Assembly (NCBI RefSeq): GCF_002999335.1 | Contig: NW_020312099.1 | Span: 32,651-96,650, forward strand | DNA: 64,000 nucleotides | DNA from: Cyclospora cayetanensis | Lineage: Eukaryota > Apicomplexa > Conoidasida > Eucoccidiorida > Eimeriidae | Direction of reading: 5' to 3' | Shown: piece after piece, positions 48,510-60,919 of the stretch | Position numbering within the stretch: position 1 is the stretch's first letter | How the letters are laid out: the number at the start of each line of letters is the position of its first letter | Notes under the pieces: generated by a model | Databases searched by the model: none | What the model saw: only the letters and a program-made list of their open reading frames with translations | What the model was told of the DNA's origin: nothing | Translations under genes and position numbers: made by a program

Positions 48510-48880
48510 TGTAGCGGGCCAAGCTACAGTTACACACACCTTAATAAACTTACCGTATAAGACGAAAAATATGTAAAAGATTAGTTTGGGTGTTCGTATA
48601 TTATAAATTGCAGAGTACTGATAGCTCGATATATCTAGACGCACGGCTTCGTGCGTGTTCGTTGGACACGATGTGAAAGTAGCTGTGTATGCTTGGAGTG
48701 CTTTAAGGGCGCAGCAATGCTCACCCTAGCTGCCCCTGTCCCATCGGAGGGCACTCTGATGGGCGCTAATAGGGCAAGGGAGGAGTTTTTTTTGAGAACC
48801 GTGCTCTCTGCTTACAAATATCTTAGATCGAGCCTCACATCAGCTCCCACACCCTACCATCGCTGAAAAGGCATCTGGTG
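48510..48880 (+). repeat. 3' LTR of copy B
   Basis: Starts TGTAGCGGGCCAAGCTACAG and contains GCGTGTTCGTTGGACACGAT and GGGCGCAGCAATGCTCACCC. The right end is approximate because the terminal 40 bases align poorly. Confidence 0.75.
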
Positions 48881-49755
48881 TTTAATTTGTTTGAGCTCAT
48901 TCCACAGGCTTTCCTGATTAAGGGGACTTAGAACAGCCGGAGACCAAGTTGCTGCACCCTCCTAGTACCTATGCGGTTGCATTCAGCGCACAGGCACAGC
49001 TCATATATTGGTGTGATAATCAAAAGCGTACAGTCATTAATGAAATGTGTTCTAATGATTGTAACCGCCTTATTAGTAGTCGCTGAGGTATGCCTTGGCC
49101 TGCCGTAGGAGGTGCATAGGGACTTTTGTGCTGCCATAGGCTGTCTTCGAAATATCGAAAATTCCATTATTACGCTGAACAACAAGAAAGTAATGGGCCA
49201 AAGGCTCCACCTTAGCGTGAGAGCAGTTATGGTTAAGGGTCCTCTCTGCATTAGCTTTCAGCCAAAGCCCGTTGCACCTCTGCCCTGAACTGCCAGCCGG
49301 ATATATCAGAAATCGGAGTTCTGCTATCTATTAGAGGACTTATGAAAAATTGAGCTGGCAGAACAGACATTTATGAGAAGCAGTGCAAAGAAGTAATTGG
49401 TACACAGTAAACAGAGAGGTGGAGGTGGAGAAAGACGCGCCGGGACCTCATGCGGTGAAAGGCTCTAAGCTCGAGTGGTTCTTCCTAGTGCTGCTGCTTT
49501 TCCGTATGTGCTTTGTTGGCTCATTGAATTAGTAGCTATCATCTTGGGGTGAAATATGGTAAACTAGCGTGTCTGAACATTCGTTTATCTCTTTCTTTGC
49601 CTCATTTGTCCTGTGTGTGTGTGCGCGTGCCGCGCCTGGCTCTGGGGCTTCGTGAGACCCGCTGGGGGGCGGTAAATACTGCTGGGGCTCTTCCTTAGTT
49701 CCTTGATTCCACTTTTTCTAACAGCGTAACCCATCTCAGAACTGCTTTCAACAGA
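48881..49755. other. Upstream region of the phosphofructokinase gene
   Basis: Lies between copy B and the first coding exon of the phosphofructokinase gene and presumably contains its promoter and 5' UTR. The minus frame 48928-49251 (107 aa) has no family features. Nothing else is seen. Confidence 0.4.
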
Positions 49756-52700
49756 ATGCCAGAAGAAAGGAAAGCCCTGGAAGCACCGGGTTCCAGGGGG
49801 GCCAAGCCTTCCTCGGCTTCCTCCCAACGTATGCAAGCACCCTCGTCTCAATCCATAACTGTTCTCATCATGAATGTATTTTTTCTCTGTTAAACCTAAA
49901 GCCTGATTGTTAGGCACCTCGAGAAGGGGTCTTCTTCCGCGGGCCTCCTGGGCTGTTATGAGTCTAGTAGCACAACAGGTTCCCCAGCAGTCAGGGTTGC
50001 TGCTGCTCACTAGAGCTGACGCCGCACATCCTCTGTATTCAAATGCTAGGCTTTCTGCGCGTGCCCATACGTGACAGAAGCGGCGTTAATATACTGTTTG
50101 TCTTCGCCGCTGCCCCTTGTACAGTGGTGCTGGATATTCGCGTTCGTCTTTGTGCCAGCGTTTTTCCATTTTCATGTGCATTTTTCCATTGTCTTGGTTA
50201 TCTGAGCGTGTGTGAACCGCTTTTTGCTGTTTCTTTTTCTCTGCAGGGTTCCCAATGCACTCAATGTCGGCTTTTCTGCAGTCTCATGACGGCCCCAACG
50301 CAGTGCCCGCACACCTCCGCAGAGGCCGATCTTTGCTGGTGTTAACCCAGGACAATCAGTATAAACTATCTGCCCCACCAGCTGATCCTCATGGAGCTCG
50401 CTCACCCTCCAGGGACCCATGGACATCTGCTGCAGTTTCGCCGCACTCTCCCGGATCGCAAGCTTCAAAGAGAGTGATGCCCGACATGGAGACCTCACAG
50501 GACCAAACACCCTCTTTTTTCTCTGGCCAGGGTCGTATGCCAATGGGATCCCGCCCAGTCAAGCGCTTTAGCTTCCGTGTAGGGGCAGGCCTCACCATCG
50601 ACGCGCGTAGCAGGCAACTCTCTCGACGTCTCTCCTCCTTCGGAATGACAGAAGGAAATATCTTTGGGAGTTTGGCTCCCGGAGTCCACACAGAGGCAGG
50701 AACCTCTACAGATGTCGTTCTCAAGGAACAAGAGGCAGATGCAAAGTTGCATCTCCACTCGGCGGACCTCTTTGAACGGGTTAGTACGCCTTCTTCGCTT
50801 CTCACCGCTCCTGTGAAGCGCAGTTCATCGTGCATGTTGATAGACTATAGAACAAGATTGCTAGATTCACTTGAGTTGTCCCGCATGTCGGCTACTGCAC
50901 TCGTATTTCTTAGGGCTCTCGCTCACGCCCTTTGAGCGTTGCTTTCCTCCTCCCCCTGTTCTAGTGAATGACCTTGTTCTGGGGCTTACACCTACCGTAT
51001 ATTCCCGTATTCCTATGTTTCAATCGTAGAGCTCTGGCATGTCTCCACACTTGTCGATATGTTTTCTCAATATATTGCGTCATCCCTTTCTTTGTTGCTT
51101 CATTGACCCTCCCGTGCTGATGTTTTCCCTTCCATCATTCATGCACTGTATCTTTGCATCAGTTCACTTGCTCCACGTTCATCCCTCTCTGGTGTTAGCC
51201 CCTCTACAAGCATATTCCGTGTGTCTTTGGTATCTTTGGTGGCTCCACAGTCTTCCCCCTTGCAGCGTCTCCGCCGTGCGTGGCGCTGCACGCTCCCCTC
51301 TGCCCTTGATACTCAGCAGTTTAGTTTGGTGGAATCGGAGTGTCCGGTGGATCATCCCTCACTATGCCAGTCCCCCGAACTACAGAAACAATTGAAGACC
51401 TTCTTTCCAGCTACGTTTGGAAAGAAGTACGTCGAGCTTGTTCCCAGTCTTTACAGTGGCGCGCCTTCCCCCAGAGAACCCCAGGAACATACCCTATCCA
51501 AGGCTCTAAGGATCGGCATTGTCCTAAGTGGGGGCCCCGCACCTGGGGGCCACAACGTCATCTCCGGCCTCTATGATTTCGTTAAGCAAAGGCACCCAGA
51601 GTCGATGCTTGTTGGATTCATGGGAGGCCTAGACGGTGTTATGAATCAAAACTACACGGCAAGAGGCACCCTATGTTTACAGCACAGCCTTGCGCATTCC
51701 ATAAATTGAAAGTCTCTTGGTGGAGAACTCACCTGAAAGCGAGGAGAGACACATGGTTTAGCGCACAGGGAGGAGGCGATTTATATTGTCAGTGCATGGT
51801 TGGTCAATAAGTCTAATTTTGGCTCGTCGCTGACGGTTGTTGCTACAGGTCGTCACGGAGGAGCTGATGGAGGACTTTAGGAATCAAGGAGGCTTTGATA
51901 TGCTTTGGTCTGGCCGCGGCAGAGTTGGGGGAGAGGAGGACATCCGGAGAGCTAGGGAGGTGCGCGCCTTCACATGTGATGATGTGGAGTTCAGACTGCA
52001 TGATATATCGGAGGACACTTAGCTCAGAAATTTAGAAAGCCTGGGGAGCAGTCAGGCCAGCGGATATTTTGGGGTCCTGATTTCTGTTTAGCCATCTTAG
52101 CGGCGTGATTTTCCTGGAGAAGGCTCTAGGAACGATGCTTTTCTTGCATATTTTAATTTTTCTTATTGTTACCTTCCCGATTCTTCAGGCTGTTTGAGGA
52201 GCTGGGTGTTTAGGGGCTTCGACGTATGGCAGCATGTTCGAGTATTGTGTATGCGTGTAGGTCTGCGAATCCTTGGAGCTCCACGGTTTTGTGTTGGTAG
52301 GAGGTGACGGATCGAATAGTAATGCAGCGTTGCTGGCCGAGTCGTTTGAGACGCACTTGCCGAGCTGTTGCGTCATCGGTGTTCCAAAGACCATTGATGG
52401 AGACCTCAAGAACGCCATGATCGAAGCATCTTTTGGCTTTGATACTGCAGCTAAAACGTACTCCGAGCTCATTGGGAACTTGTGTATCGACGTGAACAGC
52501 TCTCAAAAGGTTTATCATTTCGTCCGCGTTATGGGCCGCAGCGCTTCACATCTTGTTCTGGAGTGCGCCATGCAAGCCAGACCCAATCTTGTCTTTATTG
52601 GGGAGGAGGTGGAGAGGGAGAATATGTCACTGGAGCGCATCGTCCAGGAGCTTGTAGATCTCGTTGTCAAGAGAGCGGATCAGGGGAAGATGTACGGTGT

Positions 52701-55700
52701 TATTTTGGTGCCTGAGGGTCTCATTGAATTTATACCTGAGATGAAACAACTAATCAGCGAACTCAATGCTGTCCTCAGGACGGAAAGCGTAAGTGTTTGT
52801 GGGTGCCGAGAGGCAGGGAGGCAGATAAAAGCAGAGGCAGGCAAATAAGGAGATCGTAACATGGACTGAAGCTTCAGATCTTCCTGCGGCCTTTGCATTC
52901 CCTTGTGAAGATATGACTTTGGATTCTTTCTTATGACCATAAGTTCATGTGGCCTGACATACTCCTAAAACACAGGGAGTTTCTGGGTTTGCAACATAAG
53001 AGAAGTCAATAGGTATTGAGAACTTTTTGAGTTGCGATGTACGCACACAATGCAGGTCTTCAAGCCAGAGTTGCTTAAGACGACCCGCGCTGTTTGGGAC
53101 TTTCTGCCAGATGTGATTCAAGAACAGCTGTTAATGGACAGGGAGAGCACCGGATATATCCAAGTGGGCATGCGTGTGGACTTGCTTTCCTCACTACATA
53201 GACTGGCGGCTATTTTGTTGGTTATACAACTTTCTAATCAACAAGGCGTTAGAGAGAGCCATCATTTGCGTTGCTTCTAAGCGCCTGTTTCAAGAAATTT
53301 CTTACAAAGTTGAGAGAGCTAGTAAGCAGAATGTGGCGTTGTGGTGTGCTGTCTATCGTGTCTTGACAGGTTGCGAAGATTGCGACTGAGCGTTTGCTCA
53401 TTTTGTTGCTGGAAAACGAGCTCAGCAAGCAGGGGAGAGACCCCGAACTGTGGAGCTTCATGCCGCACTATTTTGGTTACGAAGGTCGCTGCGCTATGCC
53501 TTCCAACTTCGACGCCAATTACTGCTACTCCTTGGGTTTCGTTGCGGGTGCGATAGTTCACGCGCGTCAATGACATCACAAATGCTAAGCCTGGACACCC
53601 AGGCTTCCCGCAGGGTGGTGTGTGCTACGTTTAGCCACAGTTGGATGGAGGATACAGGCTGTACTGCATTGTGGCCCAGCGCAGATGTATTCGTGTCCGA
53701 TGCTCTTCATCCCTTTTTCTCTCTACTACTGCCGTTGCTCCCTCAGGCGCGCTTGTCGATAACAGGCGGAACGGGTATATGTCCGTCGTGCGGAATTTGG
53801 ACCAGCACCCTACTCTCTGGACGCCAGCAGGTCCGTCGCTCTGTTGTGCTCCTTTCCTCCTTTACGGTTTTTGATTGCATAGACAAATGCGTGTGGCTCA
53901 GAATAGAAGTACAACGGATAATAGAGCAGAGTTTGTTTGATATCTGCCACTCCTACCACCTTTATCCCTGTTATGTCACGCCTCTGCCTATACCGTAGTT
54001 TCATGAATCTGTATATGCTCTTCCTTAGGTCTTCTTTAAGGGGGTCTGTTAAAGGCTGTTGATATCGTTTGTCTGGAGAGTTACTGCCTGCGCTGCATTG
54101 GTGACTGTAGTCGCTGACTCTGCCCTTTTATTTGTAATATCTGTTTCCTTGCCCTACATCGTATATGAGTGCTTTTTTGAATGTATGCTATGCAGGAGTT
54201 CCCTTTACGTCCATGATGTGCGTCAAACAGGACGCCAAGGGTGTTGCTTTCCCGGCAATCACGCGATCTCTTGTTGATTTGGATGGCCCTCTCTTTAAAG
54301 TCTTCTGCGAGGTAAGCAGCTAATCTTTAGTGCTACCTTTGCTGTCTTACAAGGCAGTGAATTGACGCTGACAGAGGTGATTTTGGCACAGGAGTTAGCG
54401 TCTGCGGTTCCAATGGTAGAGTTGGCGATTTTTGCCTTCTTTTGGACAACAGAACTGCGAGAATCTATTTGCGTCTCTAGGCGAGAGAGCACTGGAAGTT
54501 CGGAGATTACTACAGAGTGCCAGGGCCGATCCAGTTCGAGGGCCCCACAGCAGATGAGCCAGCATACGCTGTCTCGATCCCCACTAAAGATGAGCTTTTG
54601 CATCAGACAGAGTCTATCTGTCATATCGGAGTGAGCCTTCCATAACACTGTTATTTGTGCTTTTCCTCTTTCTCTCAAAGCGCTTACTCTTTAAGTGGGG
54701 TTTATCTTTTTTATTGTATTCTGTCATCTTTCTTTTGCAAGCGGTGTACGTTTTCCCTTGTCCTTTTCAAAGGCAGGCATGCCTCTCTGCACGGATACTC
54801 GCCAGCTGGTTTACCGGAGCTAGCTGCTTGATGCACACTGAGTTTGTTCCAGTCCGACAATTGTGAAGTACGTTTAGGGCGCTTTGACCCAGGAGGTTTC
54901 TAAGTCGATGCCGGGATGCGTTTTTCTGTAGGTTGGAGGCAGCGTTGTCAAGAGTTTTGGATTCCTGAGTGCTTTACAACGCGAGCGTTTGACGCACCGG
55001 CCACCTGTGCCTCCTCTGTGTTTGGACCCCAAGTGCAAGGCGCGCCCAACCAAGCAGGTGTTATGCAAAGATCCATATACGCAGCGGCAGGTGTTGATGC
55101 ATTATCCTTACCTTGCAAACAGCACCTTGTTTTATCTTCACGAGGTGGCGCACGACAAGTACACTCCGCCTATCAGCTTCGGTCTCAGGGTTGGGTTTGT
55201 ACTAATCTCCCGACAGAGTCCTGGCGTCATGAATGTCTTGTGGGGGCTTCATGAGCGGCTGAAGATGGTGCAGGGCAAGTGTTTAGCTTTTTTCGGTCTT
55301 AATGGCTTGATCGAAAGGCGATATATGGAAGTAACAGATGAAAATTTGGAGCTCTTTCTAAATCAAGGCGGCTGCGAGTTGACCGGCCGCAGCACCTCTC
55401 ACTCTCTTGGAGCTACCGAAAACCAAGAATCTGTGCGCCAGAGCTGTGAAGAGCTGATGCTGGATGGCCTGGTGATGCCAGGCTCTGCTTTCGCCATGTC
55501 TGAGGCGGCACTTCTGGCTGAATATTTCCTGGCTCGGCAGTGCAGAACTTCTATTATTGGGATACCCGCAACGGGCAGCAATAATCTCACCGGCGAATTT
55601 ATTGAGACATGCGTTGGTTTCGACAGCAGTACGAAGGTCTACGCGGCTCTTATTGGAAACGTTCTCACGGACGCCGCTTCGATGCCTAAGTACTGGCACT

Positions 55701-58700
55701 TCATTCGGCTTATGGGCAGACAGCCCTCCTTCGAGGTACTGCAGACAAACACACATCTACGCACACTCCCACATACATATTGCTGTTGGTAATGATGTTT
55801 TTATTCGAGCTGTGCTAGTCCATTGTTGATGATGGAGGCTTTGATGCTGTTACAGCTGCTTTTGTGCCTCGGGTCTGTTCCTCGTGTGTTCGATGGGGAG
55901 ATGTTGCTGGCTATGGCTGGAAGGCTTGACAAAATACTGGTGTTAGTCAACGGTGGGATTGGGAAAGGGTTACTGCTCTTCCATTGCTGTTTTGTTAGGA
56001 TAGATGGGATTAGTTCAATGGGCGAGTTCTTGTGCTGCTCATACTATTTTCACACTGCGTTGGTAGCCGATTGGAAGCAAGGAGGTTGCTGTTAGGGTTG
56101 GTGTTTGCTAAGTGTCGCTGGGCAGCACTTGGTGACGGAGTTTCGGAAGAATTTTTTTATTTTGGGGTGGGAAAATATGGGGGAAGTAGTCGTTTATGAT
56201 GAGATACACGAAACCATTCGTAATCGGAGTGCGTTGTAATTGAACCGCACTCCATTCTCGATATGCTTTCTCCCGCCTTCTTGTTCCCCTGCCCTTCTCT
56301 CTTCGTCCTAGACTTCCCACCAGTTGCAGAGTTATTGGGCGATTGGACTTTATGAATGAGGTAAATAAGCGTTGTGCGTTTTCGGCGCACTCTTTATACC
56401 CTTGCAGGTCTTGGAATGTGCACTACAAACGCATCCTAATGTTGTCATTATTGCGGAGGAGTACGGGGCAGCAGATAAGACGCTTCTTCATGTAGTGCAG
56501 GTCAGTCATGCTTGGTAATACGGCACGTATTGATGACGAAGTTACTTTTATGAAAATGCTAGAGCTACTTTCAAAATTACTTTTGCTTAATGCACTTTAT
56601 TCTGGTAACCAGTGGTGTCAGTTTATAGTCTTCTAAACATTTCTGATTTTTTGGGTAAGAAGGCCTGTTGTAACGGTCAGTGATTATTGGTGTCCTTCCA
56701 TAATGATTGTCAGATCATTGCTAGGACTATTGTCCCATCTTTTTCTTTTCCCCAATATGACTACTGAGGTGTGCTAATACCTTTTACAACTTGAGTGCCA
56801 TTATCTTTTTTTCATAAACACGGAGCATCAATCCTGCCACTGTAGTGATCACGAATAACGTTTCTTTCCTAGTGATTTGTTTTTGTCGTTGCTTCCAGTG
56901 AAGCGAAATGTAAGTGGGTATACTTCGTATTCATCGTGCAACTGCTCAGGATATAGCGGACGTGGTCTGTCGACGGGCTGATTTGGGCAGAAATTTTGGA
57001 ACCGTTTTGATTCCGGATGCCCTTTTGATGCATTTGCCCAACATGAAGATCCTCTTGGCAGAACTTCGCCGAATTATCAGAGAGGCACAGGCAAAGGGAG
57101 AAATGCGAAAGGCACAGGTAATGAGTGCATACATACACCTTATTGACTCGATACAGCATGTGGCGCTCTTCATCCACTGTGCGTACGCATCATAAATCTG
57201 TTCATTTGTAATGGCACTTTACATACATATGAGCTGTGTAGAATATATACAGTTAAATCGTCGTGTATGCCAGCAGCCGAGGTCATCTCTCTCCATGTGC
57301 CATTCTGTTGTGCCGGTTTAGTTTACTGTTGCGGTACTGTATGAATGTCTTATTACTAATGAGCCTTCTATCTAATCGTATCACTTTCCAACACTGCGTT
57401 TACGTTCTCCCCCTCGACGCAGCAACAACTCATGGACGTGGATAGCTGGGAGAACAATGACCCGGAGAGTTGGAACTGGAGGCTGACGCCCTGGAGTGCC
57501 GCCCTCTTCAAAACCTTTCCTAAATTCATTCGCAGGGAACTTGTGCAAGTGGACATGGGCGAGGTTCGTTAAGGAGTTACAGTCTATGGTCCAGGTCTTG
57601 CATTTACATGCCACTGCAGGAGTACAGCGAGATATTATTACTCCGGCTGCTTTATTCGGGTGCATCGTATAGCTCGCAGCATTCTTCGTTCCTCATCGCT
57701 AACCTGCATTTACCGCCTTTTGTGATGTCCTGTAGATCCGTTTCGAACGGTTAGAGACAGAAGAACTACTGGCACAGATGGTGAAAGAGGAGTTGGAGTA
57801 TCGTGCCTCCGTGGGCCGCTATTCTGGAAAATTTCAGGCTGTCACCCACTTCTTTGGATACCAGGGTCGCTCTTCTATGCCTTCAACATTCGACGCCAAC
57901 CTAGCATTCGCCTATGGGTAAGGAGTGTGTGTGCAAAATTGCGTTCACATAGTTTGGGGGTGAGCCTTCCATAAGGTTTTGTTGGTTGTGTGCTCAAGTG
58001 GGGCAACTATTTGTATACGAGCATGTATGGGATGATTAAAATGTTCTATTGTATCATATCAGGCCTGTGCATGAGGTTGTACATGCGTAGAAGCTTAGTT
58101 TGACTGAAGTCACCAAGCCTTTATTATTACCTACCGCTTGTTGTGTTGGGCTCCGCGTATGTGTACCAACAGGAATCTTGCGTCTATTTTGGTGGAGTCC
58201 GGCGTGACGGGGCACTGCTGCAGCATTCGTGGGTTGTGTGGCAACCCAAAAGAATGGCACTTAGGATCTGTCCCTTTTGTCTCCCTCATGCGCCTCGTGC
58301 CCAACGTACAAGACAACCCGACCCTTACCGCTGCAATCCAAAAGAAAGGTGCTGCAGCAGAGGGAATCGTTGATAGAACTTCCAGGACCCCAAGTGTTAC
58401 CGAACAACCAGTTATTCCCAGCTCGGAAGTTAGCCTTGAGGGCAAGGCTTACAGGTACTTTCAGATGCAAGTGCTTGGTGCTCGCCCTGTACCTAGCATT
58501 GCCTTTCGCCATGTGGTTTTCTCCATGATTACATGCATCGTTTCGTGTAAGTGTCGGCCGTCGCATCTCGTCCCACAACAGTCTTGTCAGCGTGCTGCTG
58601 TGATCTCTCTTATGCTTTGTTCTTTGCTTCCAAAGATTACTCTGCCCATTTCCCATGTCTGGTATCTGAATAACCACTTTGGCGGCCTCTATTTTCCCCG

Positions 58701-59812
58701 GATCTACTGCGGCTCAGAAACTATGGGGCCTTTTTAAGGGCGATATGACAATGTCTCTTTGTGGGCGAAGGGGGTTCCAGAGCTGGTAGTGATAACATGC
58801 AGTCCTCATAATTTTTGTTCTTTTGAGAAACATCAAGTAGACGTGCGTAGTATCAATACCATGCAGTTATTATGCTGTTCGAAAATATTTTTGATACGAG
58901 CCGGAGACCCAGTGAAAGTGGGAGTTAAATAATCGTACACCGAATGACCAACAGAGCGATACTAACAGGCAACGCGTTGCATGCAGCAAAATAGTGCTAA
59001 TATGTATCTGTATGTTACATATCAGGCCCCAAATGGACATCATATGTAATCTGCGGATGGTGGTTATTGATATGCGCCACTGAGTCTGCATCTAACCAAA
59101 AGTTCCAATTGCAGTTTTGTTTTTCTCTTAGGTGGATGAAGACTGCCTTGGAGCAATGGATGATGGAGGACCGATTCTGTAACCCGGGGCCAATCCAATT
59201 CTATGGCAAGTCTTAGCCAACCCAGATCCCATCCCATATAGTCTTTGGTCTAAGTGCATACGCTGAAAGCTTACTGTAAATCCCTACCTAGCACTGCTGA
59301 GCTCTTTATTCTCTATCGTTGTCTATTCTAGTGCCACAAGTATTGGTAATATGACGAGACATCTGTGTATGTCGGACTCTTGATACAGTTGATGCAAGAA
59401 GCTTTGTCTTAAATTTGTTCTAACATTGTGTTTTGCTGTGTTTGGTACAGGCGTTGGCTCAACTTTCTATAACAGGGTGCTTTATGAGGAACAGGCAGAA
59501 TACTTTGACATGGTGCGTCGTGTGGAATGCTACACCAACATTCTGCGCAATACCTGCAGCTTCGGGGTGTCTGACCACATTCTAAAGCACGCATTTGTGT
59601 CCTTAACGGGGCTACTCATGCTGGTCTTTCATTCGGATGAACTTACAACGAGGATGCCGGCTCTTGGCCAAAGTGACGAAAAGGACTTTACCGAAGTAGA
59701 TCCCGCAGCATTCAGCAAACCAACGTGGAAGCAACAGCACGAGGCCATCGCTTCCTCATCACCCCGATCTGTTCCTTACCTTGGGGATGGGAAGAGGCCG
59801 TCCGCCAGCTAA
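49756..59812 (+). CDS. PPi-type 6-phosphofructokinase, two fused domains, 18 exons
   Basis: Phosphorylates fructose 6-phosphate in glycolysis. Exons: 49756-49828, 50247-50779, 51251-51658, 51849-51959, 52261-52788, 53056-53163, 53370-53547, 53747-53830, 54196-54311, 54481-54630, 54932-55735, 56408-56500, 56950-57117, 57423-57563, 57736-57917, 58173-58454, 59132-59205, 59451-59812. Phases join: 4395 nt, 1464 aa. After a Ser-rich N-terminus, the first half (to about residue 763) has [33 protein letters not shown] (Asp about 421), FVRVMGR and FIGEEV, so it should be catalytic. The second half keeps FIRLMGR and [10 protein letters not shown], but GGDGS and TIDGD are replaced ([21 protein letters not shown]), so it is probably regulatory, like the alpha part of plant PFP. 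Two introns start with GC (51659, 59206). Exon 1 is the least certain; its phase fits. An in-frame stop at 59211-59213 is avoided by the last GC intron. Confidence 0.92.
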
Positions 59813-60919
59813 GCGGACAGTAGCTTAGTTAGCACATATAGCAGTGCAATAAAACGTCACCATTTGATTAAAAGAGATTTCCGCTTATCACTTTTTGCGG
59901 TACATTGTTCGCCTACACAGATGCTTGTTTACACTGCAGAATTATAGTAGTTCCACTAACTACTTGGCAAGGTTGCACTCTGCATGTATGCTTTTTTCGT
60001 TTGTGCCACATATCTAGTATCAGAATAATGGGTTTTGAAATATCGTGCAAATGTTACTACTTAAAGGCAGATACCTTGTCACGCTGCTGCGCATGTATGC
60101 ACACGTATTTGAGTGTGTAAAGGAGCATATTTGAATACATCTATACCGCAACAATAGGACACAACTATCCCGATGTACGAGGGTGAGTGCACTTCTGCCA
60201 CAATTTCTGCTCGCGAGTGCAACTATTCCCATAGAATTATTGACATTCATACTTGGCAGAAAGTAGTTGGGTAAAAGGGGTTGTCACGGATTGAGATGTT
60301 AGGGCAACAGTCACGCCCTTTAATAAAGGCTTTTTGCACAAAGACCCAACAGCTCTGTTGTGCAATGGAAAGCACCTTACGACACATTAGTTGTACTAAG
60401 ATTTGCTCTTTTTTCTTTTGCTTGCTTTAGATATCCTTGTTTCAGGGTCGTCAGCAGTTGGGGCTTTTTGTAGGCTGGATGCGGCTGGCTTACACGAACA
60501 GCTACATCATACAGACAGCTGCATATCAAGCTTGCATGACATATATGTGAACAAGTACATAAGTAATACGGTTTGTATACATCGGCTGTAGGTAGCCAGA
60601 GAACTGCCTGTTTGGGGCCTTCTCTTCATTTAAGAAAAAGGCTCAAGTGCCAGTGCGCAAAAAGACATAAACCACGCTATCTGGCCATAATAGGCAAGTT
60701 GTCTTCTGAATAAAACCGTCCTCTGAATAGCCCGGTAAAGGCACATCCCTTGTGTAGACAGAAAAGCTTGTTGGTGTGGAATATGGTCATCTAGCCCCCC
60801 AAAAATAATTTCCCATGGACGGGCCGCGGGATCAGAATCTGGGTGCAAACGTATTGTTGATGCTGCCAATGCTCCTCGTGCTGCCGTTGTTGTTTTCGCT
60901 GCTGCTAATGCCACCGTGT
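59813..60919. other. Convergent intergenic region
   Basis: Contains the 3' UTRs of the phosphofructokinase gene (plus strand) and the HAD phosphatase gene (minus strand). No coding signal or retroelement sequence is seen. Confidence 0.5.

Larger units (their letters stand above)
42836..48880 (+). mobile_element. Chromovirus-like LTR retrotransposon, copy B (full length, decayed)
   Basis: The most complete copy, about 6.0 kb, with both LTRs (42836-43206 and 48510 to about 48880), a primer-binding-like site, gag with an intact zinc knuckle, protease, RT, RNase H, integrase and a chromodomain-like remnant in Ty3/gypsy order. It is broken by many stops. The two LTRs agree at only about two thirds of positions by eye, so the insertion is old or has mutated quickly. 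It lies between the GYF gene and the phosphofructokinase gene, on their strand. Confidence 0.8.

Noticed and set aside
50043..50246. Alternative phosphofructokinase start in the frame at 50043
   Set aside because: It runs into a pyrimidine-rich acceptor (TTTCTTTTTCTCTGCAG) and is in the wrong frame for exon 2; the exon at 49756-49828 joins in phase.
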